A DNA stretch of 64,000 nucleotides from Pollenia angustigena. Taxonomy: Eukaryota; Arthropoda; Insecta; Diptera; Polleniidae. The stretch lies in the NCBI GenBank assembly GCA_930367215.1, contig OV884056.1:40796308-40860307 (forward strand), read 5' to 3'. A program made the position numbers and the translations under genes. The stretch's first letter is position 1. The number at the start of each line of letters is the position of its first letter. A model generated the notes under the pieces. The model was not told where the DNA came from and made no database searches. It saw only the letters and a program-made list of their open reading frames with translations. Shown one piece after another: positions 21,773-32,547 of the stretch.

Positions 21773-22253
21773 CCCTAAAGGGAAGTGAATTGACACCAAA
21801 GTAGTCCCGTGATAGGTCTTTGGTGGTAGAGACCGGTTCTAGTTTTAACACTTTCTATGAATAAGACCTATCACTTTTACATGGGGTTGTCATTGGAGGG
21901 AGTCAATTGACACCATTTGACCAGTCACACATCTATTCTCAATGGACGTGTTTAGTGACAGCTACTACAATGTAGTATTATATCAATACGATGTAGTATT
22001 ATTTCAATAAAACAAGTCCTAGAATTAAATTCAAGAGCAATCAAATTTTAGAAAGTCCCAAAAAAATATATCACACCACCGGTGAAGACTGTACTGTAAT
22101 TCATTACTTTTTCTATCGTTTTGTTCTTCATAAACCAGTTACATGATTGGACCTCCTTTCACTGGTCTTGAGTTTTTTCTTTTTGTACATGTTCTATTTT
22201 CACAACTCCCAGGACCAGTCTGTTGGACCAATTGACACAAATTTCCCGCAGGG
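21773..22253 (+). mobile_element. 481-bp TA-flanked MITE with CCCT termini, copy 1
   Basis: The ends read CCCTAAAGGGAAGTGAATTG and (inverse of right) CCCTGCGGGAAATTTGTGTC, flanked by TA at 21771-21772 and 22254-22255. A second, inverted copy lies at 57471-57921 and shares phrases such as GATAGGTCTT, AGAGACCGGTTCTAG and CAATGTAGTATTAT. A TA duplication fits a Tc1/mariner-type mover. Confidence 0.82.
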
Positions 22254-22724
22254 TATATGGTAGCAAATTTTCAGTTTCATGTATAACTTAGTGGCTTAAA
22301 TATAAGTTAAAATGATTTTAAAAAAAATTTATTTTGCCACACCCTTTCCCTCCTAATTATCCGCCCAGTCTACGTTAGGATTTGGCCCAGGTGTTTTCCT
22401 ATATGCATGCCAATTTTCAACTTTCGAGCCCATCAGTGGGCTTCACAAAATTCTGGATAGACAAAAAAGGACAACAAACAAATAAGGAAATTAGATTTAT
22501 CATTTAACCCTCGTATTCTCTGTTTTCAAACTGATGATTTATTAGTATTTGTTTTAAGTCTAAGTCTTCTTCTACATCTCAGATTTTTGTAACAATATTA
22601 AATAATATCTTGATTTATGATTGTGCGTAATATTATATATTTCATGTATTTTGTAGTTGTTAAAATGAAGCATTTACCGCAACGTACAGAAACACTCGAA
22701 ATAAAATTGTTGTTGTAATACTTA

Positions 22725-22942
22725 GGGCCTTTATTACAACTAACCGAAAGTTAAAGGTAGGATTTTATACCGCATATAAAAAGTTGTTTACTATTACAAC
22801 TGTACTTTAAATTTAATTGAGCAAAATGTTAAAGGCAAGTTTTTCCGGCCGAGTAGGTTAAAGTGAAGTTAAAAAATAAATTACTTGTTATACGTCCGAC
22901 AAAATCCTACCTTTAACTAACAGCAAGTTGTGATAATGGCCT
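22725..22942. mobile_element. 218-bp Harbinger-type MITE with TTA duplication
   Basis: The TIRs GGGCCTTTATTACAACTAAC and (inverse of right) AGGCCATTATCACAACTTGC extend into a second matched block, GTTAAAGGTAGGATTTTAT versus GTTAAAGGTAGGATTTTGT. TTA lies at 22722-22724 and 22943-22945, matching the TWA target preference of PIF/Harbinger. Confidence 0.8.
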
Positions 22943-23686
22943 TTAGTAAGTTCCTTCACATATCTGACAATATGAGTCTTATTAACTTTTATTTATGAGT
23001 GTAAGTAGTGCTTTGACTTTTGCAGCAGTGGTAGTCTTATCATATTCGAGAGTATTAATACTAATAGTTTGTGCTCTGTGAGAGTGTATATGAGTAGGCA
23101 AATAATGAAATGCCTTTTATTATTTTTGCGGTAATTGCCATGTCTACTTGTCGGTTAAATCTGTGAATTATGAATTATTGTTTCATGTTATTAAGAAAAT
23201 CCTAATATTATGGTTAAGTAAATTAGTCTTAATGAATATTGTGGTGATGGCATACATTTTAAGGCTTAAACATATTTGATTTACTTTTCACGAATATTAT
23301 TTTTAATATATCGGGTGTTTTTTTTAGCTGCATGAGAACTTTCGATATCGATAACTAAAATATCTGCTCATTAAGGTTTAGCAAGTCATCATGAATCGTT
23401 TAACGCTAGAAAAAAGGTTCTAAATTGTGGAAATATACTTAAATAAAAAAAAGTTTTCGCGAAGTTCATAGACAACTACTTCCTCCATTTTACGAAGCCC
23501 AATAAGCAAAATTGCCGTATTTTGAGACAGTACTATACTATACTATACTTTCCTACTTATTCGTAATGAAACGGTTGGCTTACAAATTTATTTTCATATG
23601 CCTTTAATGTAAAATAAAAAATTGTTTTGCTTCTACTAAAAATTTTTAAATTTTGAGTAAATACAGTATTGTTAAGCAAGTGCGTT
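22943..23686. other. Unassigned sequence
   Basis: I see nothing supportable apart from ACTATACTATACTATAC triplet-like words near 23531-23548. Confidence 0.4.
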
Positions 23687-24787
23687 ATCCCAGCGAGCAA
23701 AATACTTCGACATTGTCTGAATCAGACATTTCGTGCAAATGTCTGACTTCATTCCTAGAGACTTCTTTCAGATTTCTCTCAAACATTGAATATACAACCA
23801 GAGAAAAGACATGTTTAAATATGGTCACCTCCAACCATAATATTTTTAAAGAAAATTTTTAACATAATATGTTTAATATAACCATATTATTGTCAGCGGT
23901 AACCATATTATCGTTAAATAAGGTCTCCATCAAGGAGGCACAACCATATTATGGTTGCCTCCGAACATGTTATAATTAGTAATAACTAAAATATGTTTAA
24001 CACTTATAATAACATGGTTGCTTTTCAACCAAAGCATGTTGCTCTTGAAAAAGAGGAAAATACTATTGTAAATTTAAAAACAAATTATTATCATATTTAA
24101 CCATACCAGTTTTAGAGGCAACCATAATATGGTTGTGGGTTCTTTATGAAGGACTAGTTTAACCATAATATGGTTGTCGCTGAAAATTATATGGTTATAT
24201 TAACCATAATATGTTTAAAATTTTCTTTAAAAATAGTTTGGTTAGAGGTGATCATATTTAAACATGTTTTTTCTCTACGTGTACTTTGTGTCTGGCCGAT
24301 TTCTGATCGATTTCGCATGGATATATCAGGTCGAATTTATGTACAGATATGTCCAATAGAATAACGTCGGAATTCATGCAGACTTACCTAACGAGACTTA
24401 TTAATTTTTTAAAAAATAATGTCAATTGTCATTCAGTTGAAAATAATTTAAATTTTATTTTATTTGTTCAAGATTAAAAGCATTAAAAACAGGTACGTAC
24501 GTGTAAAATTTATAATTATGTACATATTTTGCAACAAAATTATTCCTTTCAGCTATCAGTTAGAAAGCAAAAAGAATCTCGGCTAAAACATCAGAACTTC
24601 TTAAGCCTCTTTCATTATATTTCTGTTAGATATCAGAAATGCCAACAAAAAGCCAGAATTCCCCAAGACATGTCTGTCAGAATTCGCGTCAACAATTTCG
24701 CAAATTTTTGGGTCAGAAAGCTGACAGACTTCGTTTACGTTTCTCTCAGATATCTGAACGACGTCGGACTATTTTGCTGGCTGGGAT
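23687..24787. mobile_element. MITE with ATCCCAGC termini carrying a nested foldback
   Basis: The left end ATCCCAGCGAGCAAAATACT is matched by the inverse of the right end ATCCCAGCCAGCAAAATAGT. Excluding the foldback at 23795-24281, the host element is about 610 bp and has repeated TTTCAGATTTCTCTCA / TCTCTCAGATATCTGA words in its arms. The target duplication is not clear. Confidence 0.72.
23795..24281. mobile_element. 487-bp foldback element, family F, copy b
   Basis: It is almost one long imperfect palindrome. The left arm AGAGAAAAGACATGTTTAAA...GTCACCTCCAACCA mirrors the right arm, whose inverse is AGAGAAAAAACATGTTTAAA...GATCACCTCTAACCA. The outer end ...TCTCTACGTG is followed by TA, and TA also precedes the left end. 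It has the same length as copy c at 55925-56411 and is non-coding. Confidence 0.87.
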
Positions 24788-26038
24788 GTATTTTGTTAGT
24801 TCCTTACCTGTGTAAATTGTTTTTGTTTTTTTTTTTTTTTTAATAAACTTTTTATTTCGATAGCTAATTTAATTTTTGTTTCTTTATTTGAATAAAACCG
24901 GCTAATCGGTTATTTTTAAATGCTTAACCAAAAACGGGTTTAATTGAAATAGCAACTACTCGGAATAAGCAAAACCCGGTTTTTGAAAAAAGTCGAATCG
25001 ATCTCTATTGTATTTTTGTATTTGTTTAATGGCATGTGTGTTTTTTTGTTTGTTTCCTATAGACTCCTTAACTACTGAAACGATTTTCCTAAAATTTTCA
25101 CAGTAATTTCCTGATTTGCAAAATTGCAAGTGTCCGTTTTACCTTTCATATAAAGAAATATAAATGACAGTATATCTGGAGAACGATTGAAGTATTTGTT
25201 TCGAAATTCGGAACGATTGGGTTATAAATAAAACAAAACATCTGGCAAAAAGATGGCTGTATTAGAAAAGTGACCATGGCAATTTCAATGTAAACACAAA
25301 ATAGATTTATATCTATCTGGTTAACGTCACCAGAAATAGTATCTAAATTTGGCACAAATTGTATATTCGTGTGTTTTTTTTTTCATTTTGTTGTTTTCTT
25401 AAATAATCTTCATTTAGCACCGGTTCCTCTAAAGAGGGTTAACTCCAAATTTTAAATATTCATTAGAGGCTAGAAACTCTATTTTTGTACATTTTCTTTT
25501 AAATCAGAAACCGCCGTAACTAAACAAAAGCGGCATGTGTCAAAAAATTGCATGCTCATACTAAATATTTTTATGAAGCATCTCTTAATAATGCGGCCTC
25601 AACGCTTTGCAATGGGAAAATCTGATTTTGACAGCGCGTTTAATTAATAGTGCAGTTGGCTGCTATTGCTAGTAAATAATGGCTATTTAGCTATATGTTG
25701 GTCAATCAAGCGGTTTTATCTCCATTCTATATATCAATCAAGTGGGTTTTATCAAAAAAAAAAAAAAATGTAAAAACTACTGTTCATGACACAAACTAGA
25801 CGCTAAGCGGAAAAAAGTTCGGCCTTGCACTCTTGTTAGGGTATGTCTGAAAGAGGGTTTTAACTGTATTTTTTAGAAAAAAAAAATTAAGATTTTTACA
25901 GTACGATATATTGTTCTTAATTTGTTCGCATATATTTTTAGCGAATGCGATTGCAAGCAGAAATAATAAGCAATGGATCGCAAATGCGAAATCGGACATT
26001 TGCCACACTCCTTGTTTAAAAAATTCTCTATCTGCTTT
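24788..26038. other. 1.25 kb unassigned sequence
   Basis: It contains a 17-base T run near 24825-24841 and an A run near 25755-25768. Overlapping ORFs at 25796-26161 on both strands have no recognisable domain. Confidence 0.4.
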
Positions 26039-26722
26039 GAGAGTCTAAACACAATGTTTGCGGTGCGGTGGGATTTCTCGTTGCAGGAGAGAAAAATAAA
26101 CATAAATCAACGGAAGACGGCGACGGCAATAGTTGTTGTTGTTTGCTTACATTTTTATTAATTTTGTTATGCATACATTTTTATCAAGTTTTTTGTTTAC
26201 AATAATGTTGTGAACATCGCCAATTATTCAAAAACTATGGCAACATCAGAAAGAGAATGGGTATGACAAATTGAGAGAGAAAGAAAGACCGCAATGAAAA
26301 TAAAATAGATTTTAATGATGAAACAGAACTGAGTCTTCAACTTCAAGCAAAAATTTTAAAGCCCATAATTAAAACGTCGGCAGTAACTTCAAATTCTCTC
26401 TCATTTCTTTCATTTTCTTTTGTTCTTATTTTTCTTTGTTTACAAAATGTATGAAATTGAATGAAAGTATGGTAGCATTGTTAAGAGAATAATTGTATTT
26501 ATGTGAGAGCATTAGAAAAAACGTCCTCAAAATAAAATTGATTTTATTTCTCGAACGCATTCTCTGGCATAATGTTATGTCAAACTGTATGAAAAACATC
26601 GTTCAGCCCCAGTTCTGTTTCATCATTTAATTTTAAGCCGTTCGGCACTGCGGTTTTTTACTTTAAAATCGTATGAAAAACCGCACCGCAATAAATTACC
26701 GTTACATTGTGTTCAGACTCTG
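26039..26722. mobile_element. 684-bp hAT-type non-autonomous element
   Basis: The left end GAGAGTCTAAACACAATGTT and the inverse of the right end CAGAGTCTGAACACAATGTA are imperfect TIRs, and the right one fits the hAT start CAGNG. Subterminal TTGCGGTGCGGT words are inverted between the ends (26060 and 26680). No 8-bp duplication survives by eye, so the element is probably old. Confidence 0.68.
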
Positions 26723-27639
26723 ATTTAGGCATTTTTATGCTCTGCGTCAAAACATAACTTAAATCCATTTGTGGTTTCTGTGTTGCCACTCTTTGTTACT
26801 TTTTTTTTTGCTTCAATTAAGCAAACAACTTTTCTGCAATTAGTGTTTAAATTCTTTGAATCCAAACAAAAAGTTTATTTCTTTTTATTTTTTTAATAAC
26901 TAATAACATTTTTAATAACTTTCCAGTACTTAAAGTCTAGGTAATAAATAGTTTTGTCTTCAGCTTTGAAAATTTTTAAAAACTATTGACAATTTAAAAA
27001 AATACTTTTAAAAGACAATGAAACTTTTTCTGTTTATATTTTATTTCTACTTGAGAGATCTTCCACAGATTTGTATTTAGTCGGTAAGGAATAAAGTAAA
27101 ATAGAATAAAAAACAAAACGGAAATATTAAAGAACCACAAGTTAGTTTATATGTCTGTACTTTAAGATTGTAAACAATTTGTTTACAAAACCACAGCAAC
27201 CATAGAAAATACATTCGTACAAGAAAATTTACCTTAGCAAAAATGCAAGAAAAATTTTATTCATTATTTCAGAGTTACTATGGGAAAAAAATTTAAGGAG
27301 ATAATAAGATTTTAGGAAAAATCGTCATTAGTATAATATTATTTTATAAAAAAAAAAACTGTTATTCTATTATTTTGCTTCTGGCTGTTGTTTTTAACTT
27401 TATTTAATTCCTATTTATAAATAAAACGTATTTACAACACTTGAGTTTTTTTATGCAAAAGTAAATAATAATTAAAGGTAACTTTACTTCTAAATTAAAG
27501 TAGTTGAAAGTCAAACTATAGAAAATATTTAAAATAAAGTTATAAGATAAACGGTACAAGGTATAGGGCAGCAGATTTGGTTTGATATAAAGAACGTTTT
27601 TTAATAATATTTATTTGCAATAACTTATTAAAACTTGTG
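26723..27639. other. Unassigned AT-rich sequence
   Basis: About 0.9 kb of low-complexity DNA with multiple A/T homopolymers. No frame, TIR or repeat relationship could be supported. Confidence 0.4.
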
Positions 27640-27752
27640 TTAATACTTTATTTTATGTCCTGCCAGAGTCAGGCGAAAATTTCCCAACACGGGTTCACAA
27701 ATGTAACTGTTTAGCGCTCTTCTAATCGCGTTGATAAATTCCTACAGTGGCG
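27640..27752 (-). mobile_element. 3' end fragment of a Jockey-family LINE
   Basis: TTATGTCCTGCCAGAGTCAGGCGAAAATT...CGGGTTCAC...CTGTTTAGCGCTCTTCTAATCGCGTTGATAAATTCC aligns position for position with 16370-16465 at the end of the intact Jockey ORF2 and its 3' UTR, with roughly one difference in four. It is an old, broken copy of a related subfamily. Confidence 0.75.
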
Positions 27753-28218
27753 GCATGAAATAACCCCCCAAAAGATTTGGGGGTTATTTTTTTTTTTTTT
27801 TTTGGATATTATATAAGTTAATTAAAATTATTAAATAAAGCCCAAATATATTTTTCGAAGATTATTTAATTTTTAAATTAATAACGAAAACGTTTTTAAG
27901 CGCAAGGATTTTCTCACTTAAGTTTCACCTAACACCGACTTCGCTCAAGTGCTCTGCATAGCCGCCCTTCGCCCGAGCGCAATGAATTTCTCCTCTACTT
28001 TGACTTTGCTAACTAAAGCTTCTCTGCGCTGCTGGCCTTTGGTCGCACCTAAGGCCAATTTTAGGAACTTTAGTTAGCGAGTCGGTATTTGTTTTATTAC
28101 CATAGAGGAGAAAATTCTTGCACCCGGGCCAGGAAACAGTCCTTATGGCAGGCCGAAGGCTTTATTTCATTTTCAAAATTGGGGTTCTATGGCATATGAA
28201 ATAAGGGTTAGAACTATT
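27753..28218. repeat. Nested inverted repeats with GC-richer core
   Basis: AATAACCCCCCAAAAGATTTGGGGGTTATT is a compact hairpin at about 27767-27797, followed by a T18 run. Further right, TCTCCTCTA...GCTAACTAAAG (about 27991-28018) pairs with CTTTAGTTAGCGAG...TAGAGGAGA (28068-28113). It is unassigned otherwise and could be a MITE remnant separating the two Jockey fragments. Confidence 0.5.
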
Positions 28219-28350
28219 TTTTTTTTCATTTAAAATCGCTGTTGTTTTGACACTAATAGTTACTCAAATAGCTTTAGCAATTTGATAATAAGCTTGTATG
28301 CCTATGTGATTCAACTTTTGTATCATATTTTCCAGGCTTTCATGCTTACT
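28219..28350 (-). pseudogene. Decayed Jockey reverse-transcriptase fragment
   Basis: The nucleotides match 17505-17640 of the intact Jockey RT (CATTTAAAAT, TTTTGAC-CTAA, CTCAAA-AGCTTT, ATAAGCTTGTATGCCTAT, GATTCAACTTTTGT, TTTCCAGG). In the intact copy that stretch encodes the region around YRPISLLSNISKLFEKLL. It is out of frame and likely part of the same dead copy as 27640-27752. Confidence 0.72.
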
Positions 28351-28778
28351 AATGAATAGCTGCGTATTTCTCTATTACGCCCTTTTCTTACACGATTTGT
28401 TGCAGTTGTTTTCGCGTCTTCCTACACGAAAAGAAAATACATGGTTGTGGTAAACATATTCTAAGAGCAACATATTATGATAAGATTCATGATTGTAGTC
28501 ACCATATACCGATTATTATTGAATCATATGATGACCAAATATATTCGTAATATAACATCATAATATTTTTCCCTTAATCATATTATTATCCTGTTAATCA
28601 TTTTCTTTATTTTTATACCCACACCACAATAGTGGAGAGGATATTATGCATTTGTGCTGATGTGTGTAACGCCTTAAAATATTGGTCCTAGACCCACCTT
28701 AAAGTATACCGATCAACTCAGAATCACTTTCTGAGTCGAACTAACGATGTCCGTCCGGCTGGCTGGCTGGCTGTCCAT

Positions 28779-30859
28779 TAGACCGGGTCGACCTCCATAC
28801 AAAAAAAAAAGTTGTGCCAGTCACCCCCTAGAATGAAAGATATGTCAATGAAGTTTCTAAAACAGGAAAAAAAATTTTTTTGCCACGCCCCAAAATACAG
28901 CACTTTTGGTTTTTTATGTGTAGCGCTGCCATTTAAAGTCCGATCTCATCATATCGCATATCGTTGTTCATGGCTTGATAGTAGCTTCATTTTTGTCTGG
29001 TGACTTTTCAATCCGTCCTGAAATTCTGGGCGCCACTTATGCCATCTCGGATCCTTCCCCCAAATGTCCAATTTTTTTGACGGTCCAAGAAAGTCCTTAT
29101 AAAACAACGTATGTTGAGATTTTAATATGCTCACTTTTATGACACGCCTCCAAATAAAGCCCCTTTTTCTGTTTCATATACATACAACATTAAAACAAGT
29201 AGAAGTCAATACAAACCAAAAAAATTTTCCTCAGTCACGCCCTAGAATAAAAAGTATATTTATACAGTTTTAAGGACTTTAAAAAAAATTTGCCACGCCC
29301 TAAATAACAGCCCTTTTTTGTTTTAGATATATAGCAAAATAAAAATTCTGTAAAAGCCTCCATTTTTTTTAATGGCTCCCTAAGCCATTATCAATCTCGT
29401 ACAAAACTCTGTAAGTTACGCGCAATTTTTGTTTAATTATTCAATTATCCTGCAAACCACTCTCTATGGCTTGTCATTTCAATTTTTAAAAACTGTTTCT
29501 TAGCCTTTGGTTTTTTTTTTAACTAAGCAGTGTTTTCAAGTGGACTACTCATATTTTAATGAAAGTGAGACGGATGAATTTATTGACAAGCTTTCTCGAT
29601 CTGAACTACTAGCGTTTTTTTTTGCCAGTTTTCATATTTTGTAGAATTTTTCGTGCCATTTTTTTTTTGCTGGACTGTGAAACTCAAATTAAAAATTTAA
29701 ATTAAGACAGCAAACATAATGTCATATATGAGACCATGATACAGAGTTAAAACAAGAACTAAAAAATATAAAGAAGCTGCAGAATTCTAAAAATGAAAAA
29801 AAAAAAAAATAATATAAATGCATAAAAATTAATGCCTCAAAACATGTATGCGAAAAATTATAAATTGGGCAGTCGGTGTATATAAATCTTAGCTAGACTC
29901 AAGGTGACTCAAAGTTTTAGAGGAACTTTCTTAGCACGTGAAAAAATTAGACATCAGAGGGAAGGATCCGAGATATCATAATTGCCATCTAGAATTTTAA
30001 GTTAGTTTAAAAAAGCATTAAATACGAAAATAAAGGCATATTCTAGCCATTAACAATGATATACGATACGATGAGATTGGACTTTAATTGACGATGCTGT
30101 ATATAGAAAACAGTGATAACCAAGCCCCGAACTAAGAAAGCCCCGAACGCACGCACACAAGGATATTATGTGCTTGTGTGCGGTCGCAGAGACCGATGAT
30201 AGTCTGATGTTTTGAAACGAACAAATTTGTAATATACATGTGAATTGCCGACCGCGTCTGTGTGAAAAATACGATTATTGACTGGCTCGCGAGTCTATGG
30301 AGTGGTTATCACTGATATAAAACAAAATGGGCAGTAATTTAGGGCATGGCAAAAACAATTTTTTTAAAGTTCTTAAAACTTAATAAATATACCTTTTATT
30401 CTAGGGCGTGACTGATGAACATTTTTTTGGTTTGTATTGGCTTCTACTTGGTTTAATATAGTATGTGTGTGAAAAAGAAAAAAGGGCCTTAATTTGGAGG
30501 TGTTTCATAAAAGTGAGCATATTAAAATCGATACATACGTAATTTTATAAGGACTTTCTTGGACCGTCAAAAAAATTGGACATTTGGGGGAAGGATCCGA
30601 GGTGGCATAAGTGGTGTCCAGAATTTCAGGTCGGATTGAAAAGTCACCAAAGACAAAAATGAAGCAACTTTCGCGCCTTGAACAACGATATGCGATATGA
30701 TGAGATCGGACTTTAAACGGCAGCGCTACATATAAAAAACCAAAAGTGCTGTATTTTGGGGCGTGGCAAAAAAAAAATTTTTCCTGTTTTAGAAACTTCA
30801 TTGACATATCTTTCATCCTAGGGGGTGACTGGCACAACTTTTTTTTTCGACCCACCCTA
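28779..30859. mobile_element. 2.1-kb hAT-like foldback with long inverted arms
   Basis: The 8-bp duplication CTGTCCAT flanks it exactly (28771-28778 and 30860-30867). The termini are TAGACCGGGTCGA and (inverse of right) TAGGGTGGGTCGA, fitting the hAT YAGNG start on the right side. The arms are inverted copies of each other for about 530 bp (28800-29345 versus 30335-30845), including TTGTGCCAGTCACCCCCTAG, GACTTTCTTGGACCGTC and GGATCCTTCCCCCAAATGTC. The frame at 30505-30987 is only a translation of the arm and has no recognised domain. Confidence 0.85.
30111..30314. mobile_element. 204-bp hAT MITE nested in the foldback
   Basis: CAGTGATAACCA at the left is exactly inverted as TGGTTATCACTG at the right. 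The flanks ATAGAAAA (30103-30110) and ATATAAAA (30315-30322) match in 7 of 8 positions. CAGTG fits the hAT consensus CAGNG. The core carries CACGCACACAAGG / GTGCTTGTGTGCGG words. Confidence 0.82.
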
Positions 30860-31452
30860 CTGTCCATGTAACCTTGTGCGCAAAGTACAGGTCGCAATTT
30901 TAGAGATAGTTTGATAAAATTTGGGATAAAGGTTCTTATTGGCATTAGGACCAAGCCTATTGAAAATAGGCCAAGACGTAGGACCATGAAGGAAGATAGG
31001 GGGAAATTTCTTCCTCTCAGAAACTATCAAACCGATTTTAATGAAATTTAAAACATACATAGAACCATATCTTTATGGACACAAAAGGGATGCAGTTTTT
31101 CAAAAATAGGACCACAAGGGGAGGTAGGGGGCAATTTCTGCATCTCACAAACTTTTAAACCGATTTTAATGACTTTTATAAACATAGATAATTCCATATT
31201 TATATGGACATATAAGTAAGCATGATGTGTTTTTTAATACTGTGGTGAAGGGTGTAATATGGTCGGGCTTGGCCGACTATACTTTCATACTTGTTTTATA
31301 TATTTTTTTTTTTTTAATTTTTGAACCACTCACTAACAAATAATTTTATTGGCATGTTAAACAAACGACACAAATGATTCAAAATTATTTTACAAATGGC
31401 GCTAACAAAATATTATTAGAGTAAAATATTTCGATTGCATCTTAATCATAAT

Positions 31453-32121
31453 ATTTATTTTTATTTATTTATTTATTTGATTTCCAATGCAACAAGATAC
31501 AAATCTTATAATTATAGCATTGGATTTTTGTATTGTAATAACATTATTGAGTAAAAAAAAAAGATATATTATAAAGAAAAATAATTTAATAATTTCTAGA
31601 AATAAACAAATAAGTTCAAATTAATTAAATACAAACATAATAAGATGAATACAGTATTAATTTGGAATAAAATATGTATATAATTCTTTCTCAAAAAGAA
31701 AGGCATTGGTAATGGATTTATTGGTCGGTGGTAGCGACTTCCAAAGACGGATTGAATTGATGTAAAAATGACGCTCAGAAACCTGACTTCTGTATCTATG
31801 ATATATATATATGATCTTCTTGAATATTCTGTCAAAAAAGATACACTGGTTCATGTTTAAAAATTATTTTGTGTAATAGTATTAGGGTTTAAATTTTTAA
31901 CAGATTACTTAGTGAAACGCCATAAAGTTTATTTTTAAATTGGGAAATATGATCATACTTTCTTAGGTTAAAAACATATCTTAATACAGCATTGAAAGTT
32001 TACTCAAGTTTTCCCAGGCTTGTTGAGTCACAACTTGCAAACAGTTCGCATCCATAGAGTAAAATTGGCATGATATACGTTTTTGCAAGTAACATTCGAA
32101 TATTAAGGGTATTCCATAGCG
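31453..32121 (-). pseudogene. 5'-truncated LINE: last third of a reverse-transcriptase ORF
   Basis: On the minus strand the translation reads ...LLAKTYIMPILLYGCELF (about 32040-32100), then a stop, ...FNAVLRYVFNLRKYDHIS, another break, and finally NSIRLWKSLPPTNKSI followed by a short C-terminus ending at 31657. These are the C-terminal RT/thumb motifs of Jockey/CR1-group LINEs, downstream of the catalytic core, which is absent. A (TAAATAAA)n tail appears as TTTATTTATTTATTTATTTG near 31458-31480. It inserted into foldback copy e. Confidence 0.85.
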
Positions 32122-32547
32122 TTCGCAGCATTGAATATGAATATGATAAATGTATAGAAAGTTATCATGGTATGGCTAGTATATATCATGATATGGTTGT
32201 GAGTAATATAATATGTAGGAATGCGATTTCCATGCAAATGCATGTTTTTTATCGATAGTCTAAGATCGATGTCGACCAATTATCTTTCCCAATCATTAAA
32301 TTTGCGTTAAAATGGCATCGAATTGTTTTTGCATATTTTTGTGAAAATGCATTTTTTTGCATATGTTGGTTTTAAATGCATATTTTTGCATATTTTAACA
32401 TTTTTGAGTGATATATTTTTTAAATTTCCATATTATAAAATAAATTTATAAAAAAAATTTCCAAATACAAACAAAAAGTCTTCAAAAAAAAAGTTTAAGA
32501 TCAATAAATAAATTTTTTTTGGAAAATGATTTCAAAATTTAAACAGA

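Larger units (their letters stand above)
28613..31298 (-). repeat. DINE-like repeat split by a hAT foldback
   Basis: On the minus strand this is the same family as 14200-14776. It runs from ATACCCACACCACAATAGTG (28615) to GTCGGGCTTGGCCGACTATACTTTC...ACTTGTTTTA (31298). It is interrupted at CTGTCCAT by the element at 28779-30859, with CTGTCCAT present on both sides. Joined, the two parts follow 14200-14776 closely, including the CATCCCTTTTGTGTCC-like variant zone. Confidence 0.85.

Noticed and set aside
30505..30987. 160-codon minus-strand ORF
   Set aside because: It lies across the right arm of a foldback and runs into the DINE-like repeat. A similar frame appears in the inverted arm at 28812-29003. 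No domain and no independent evidence of coding.
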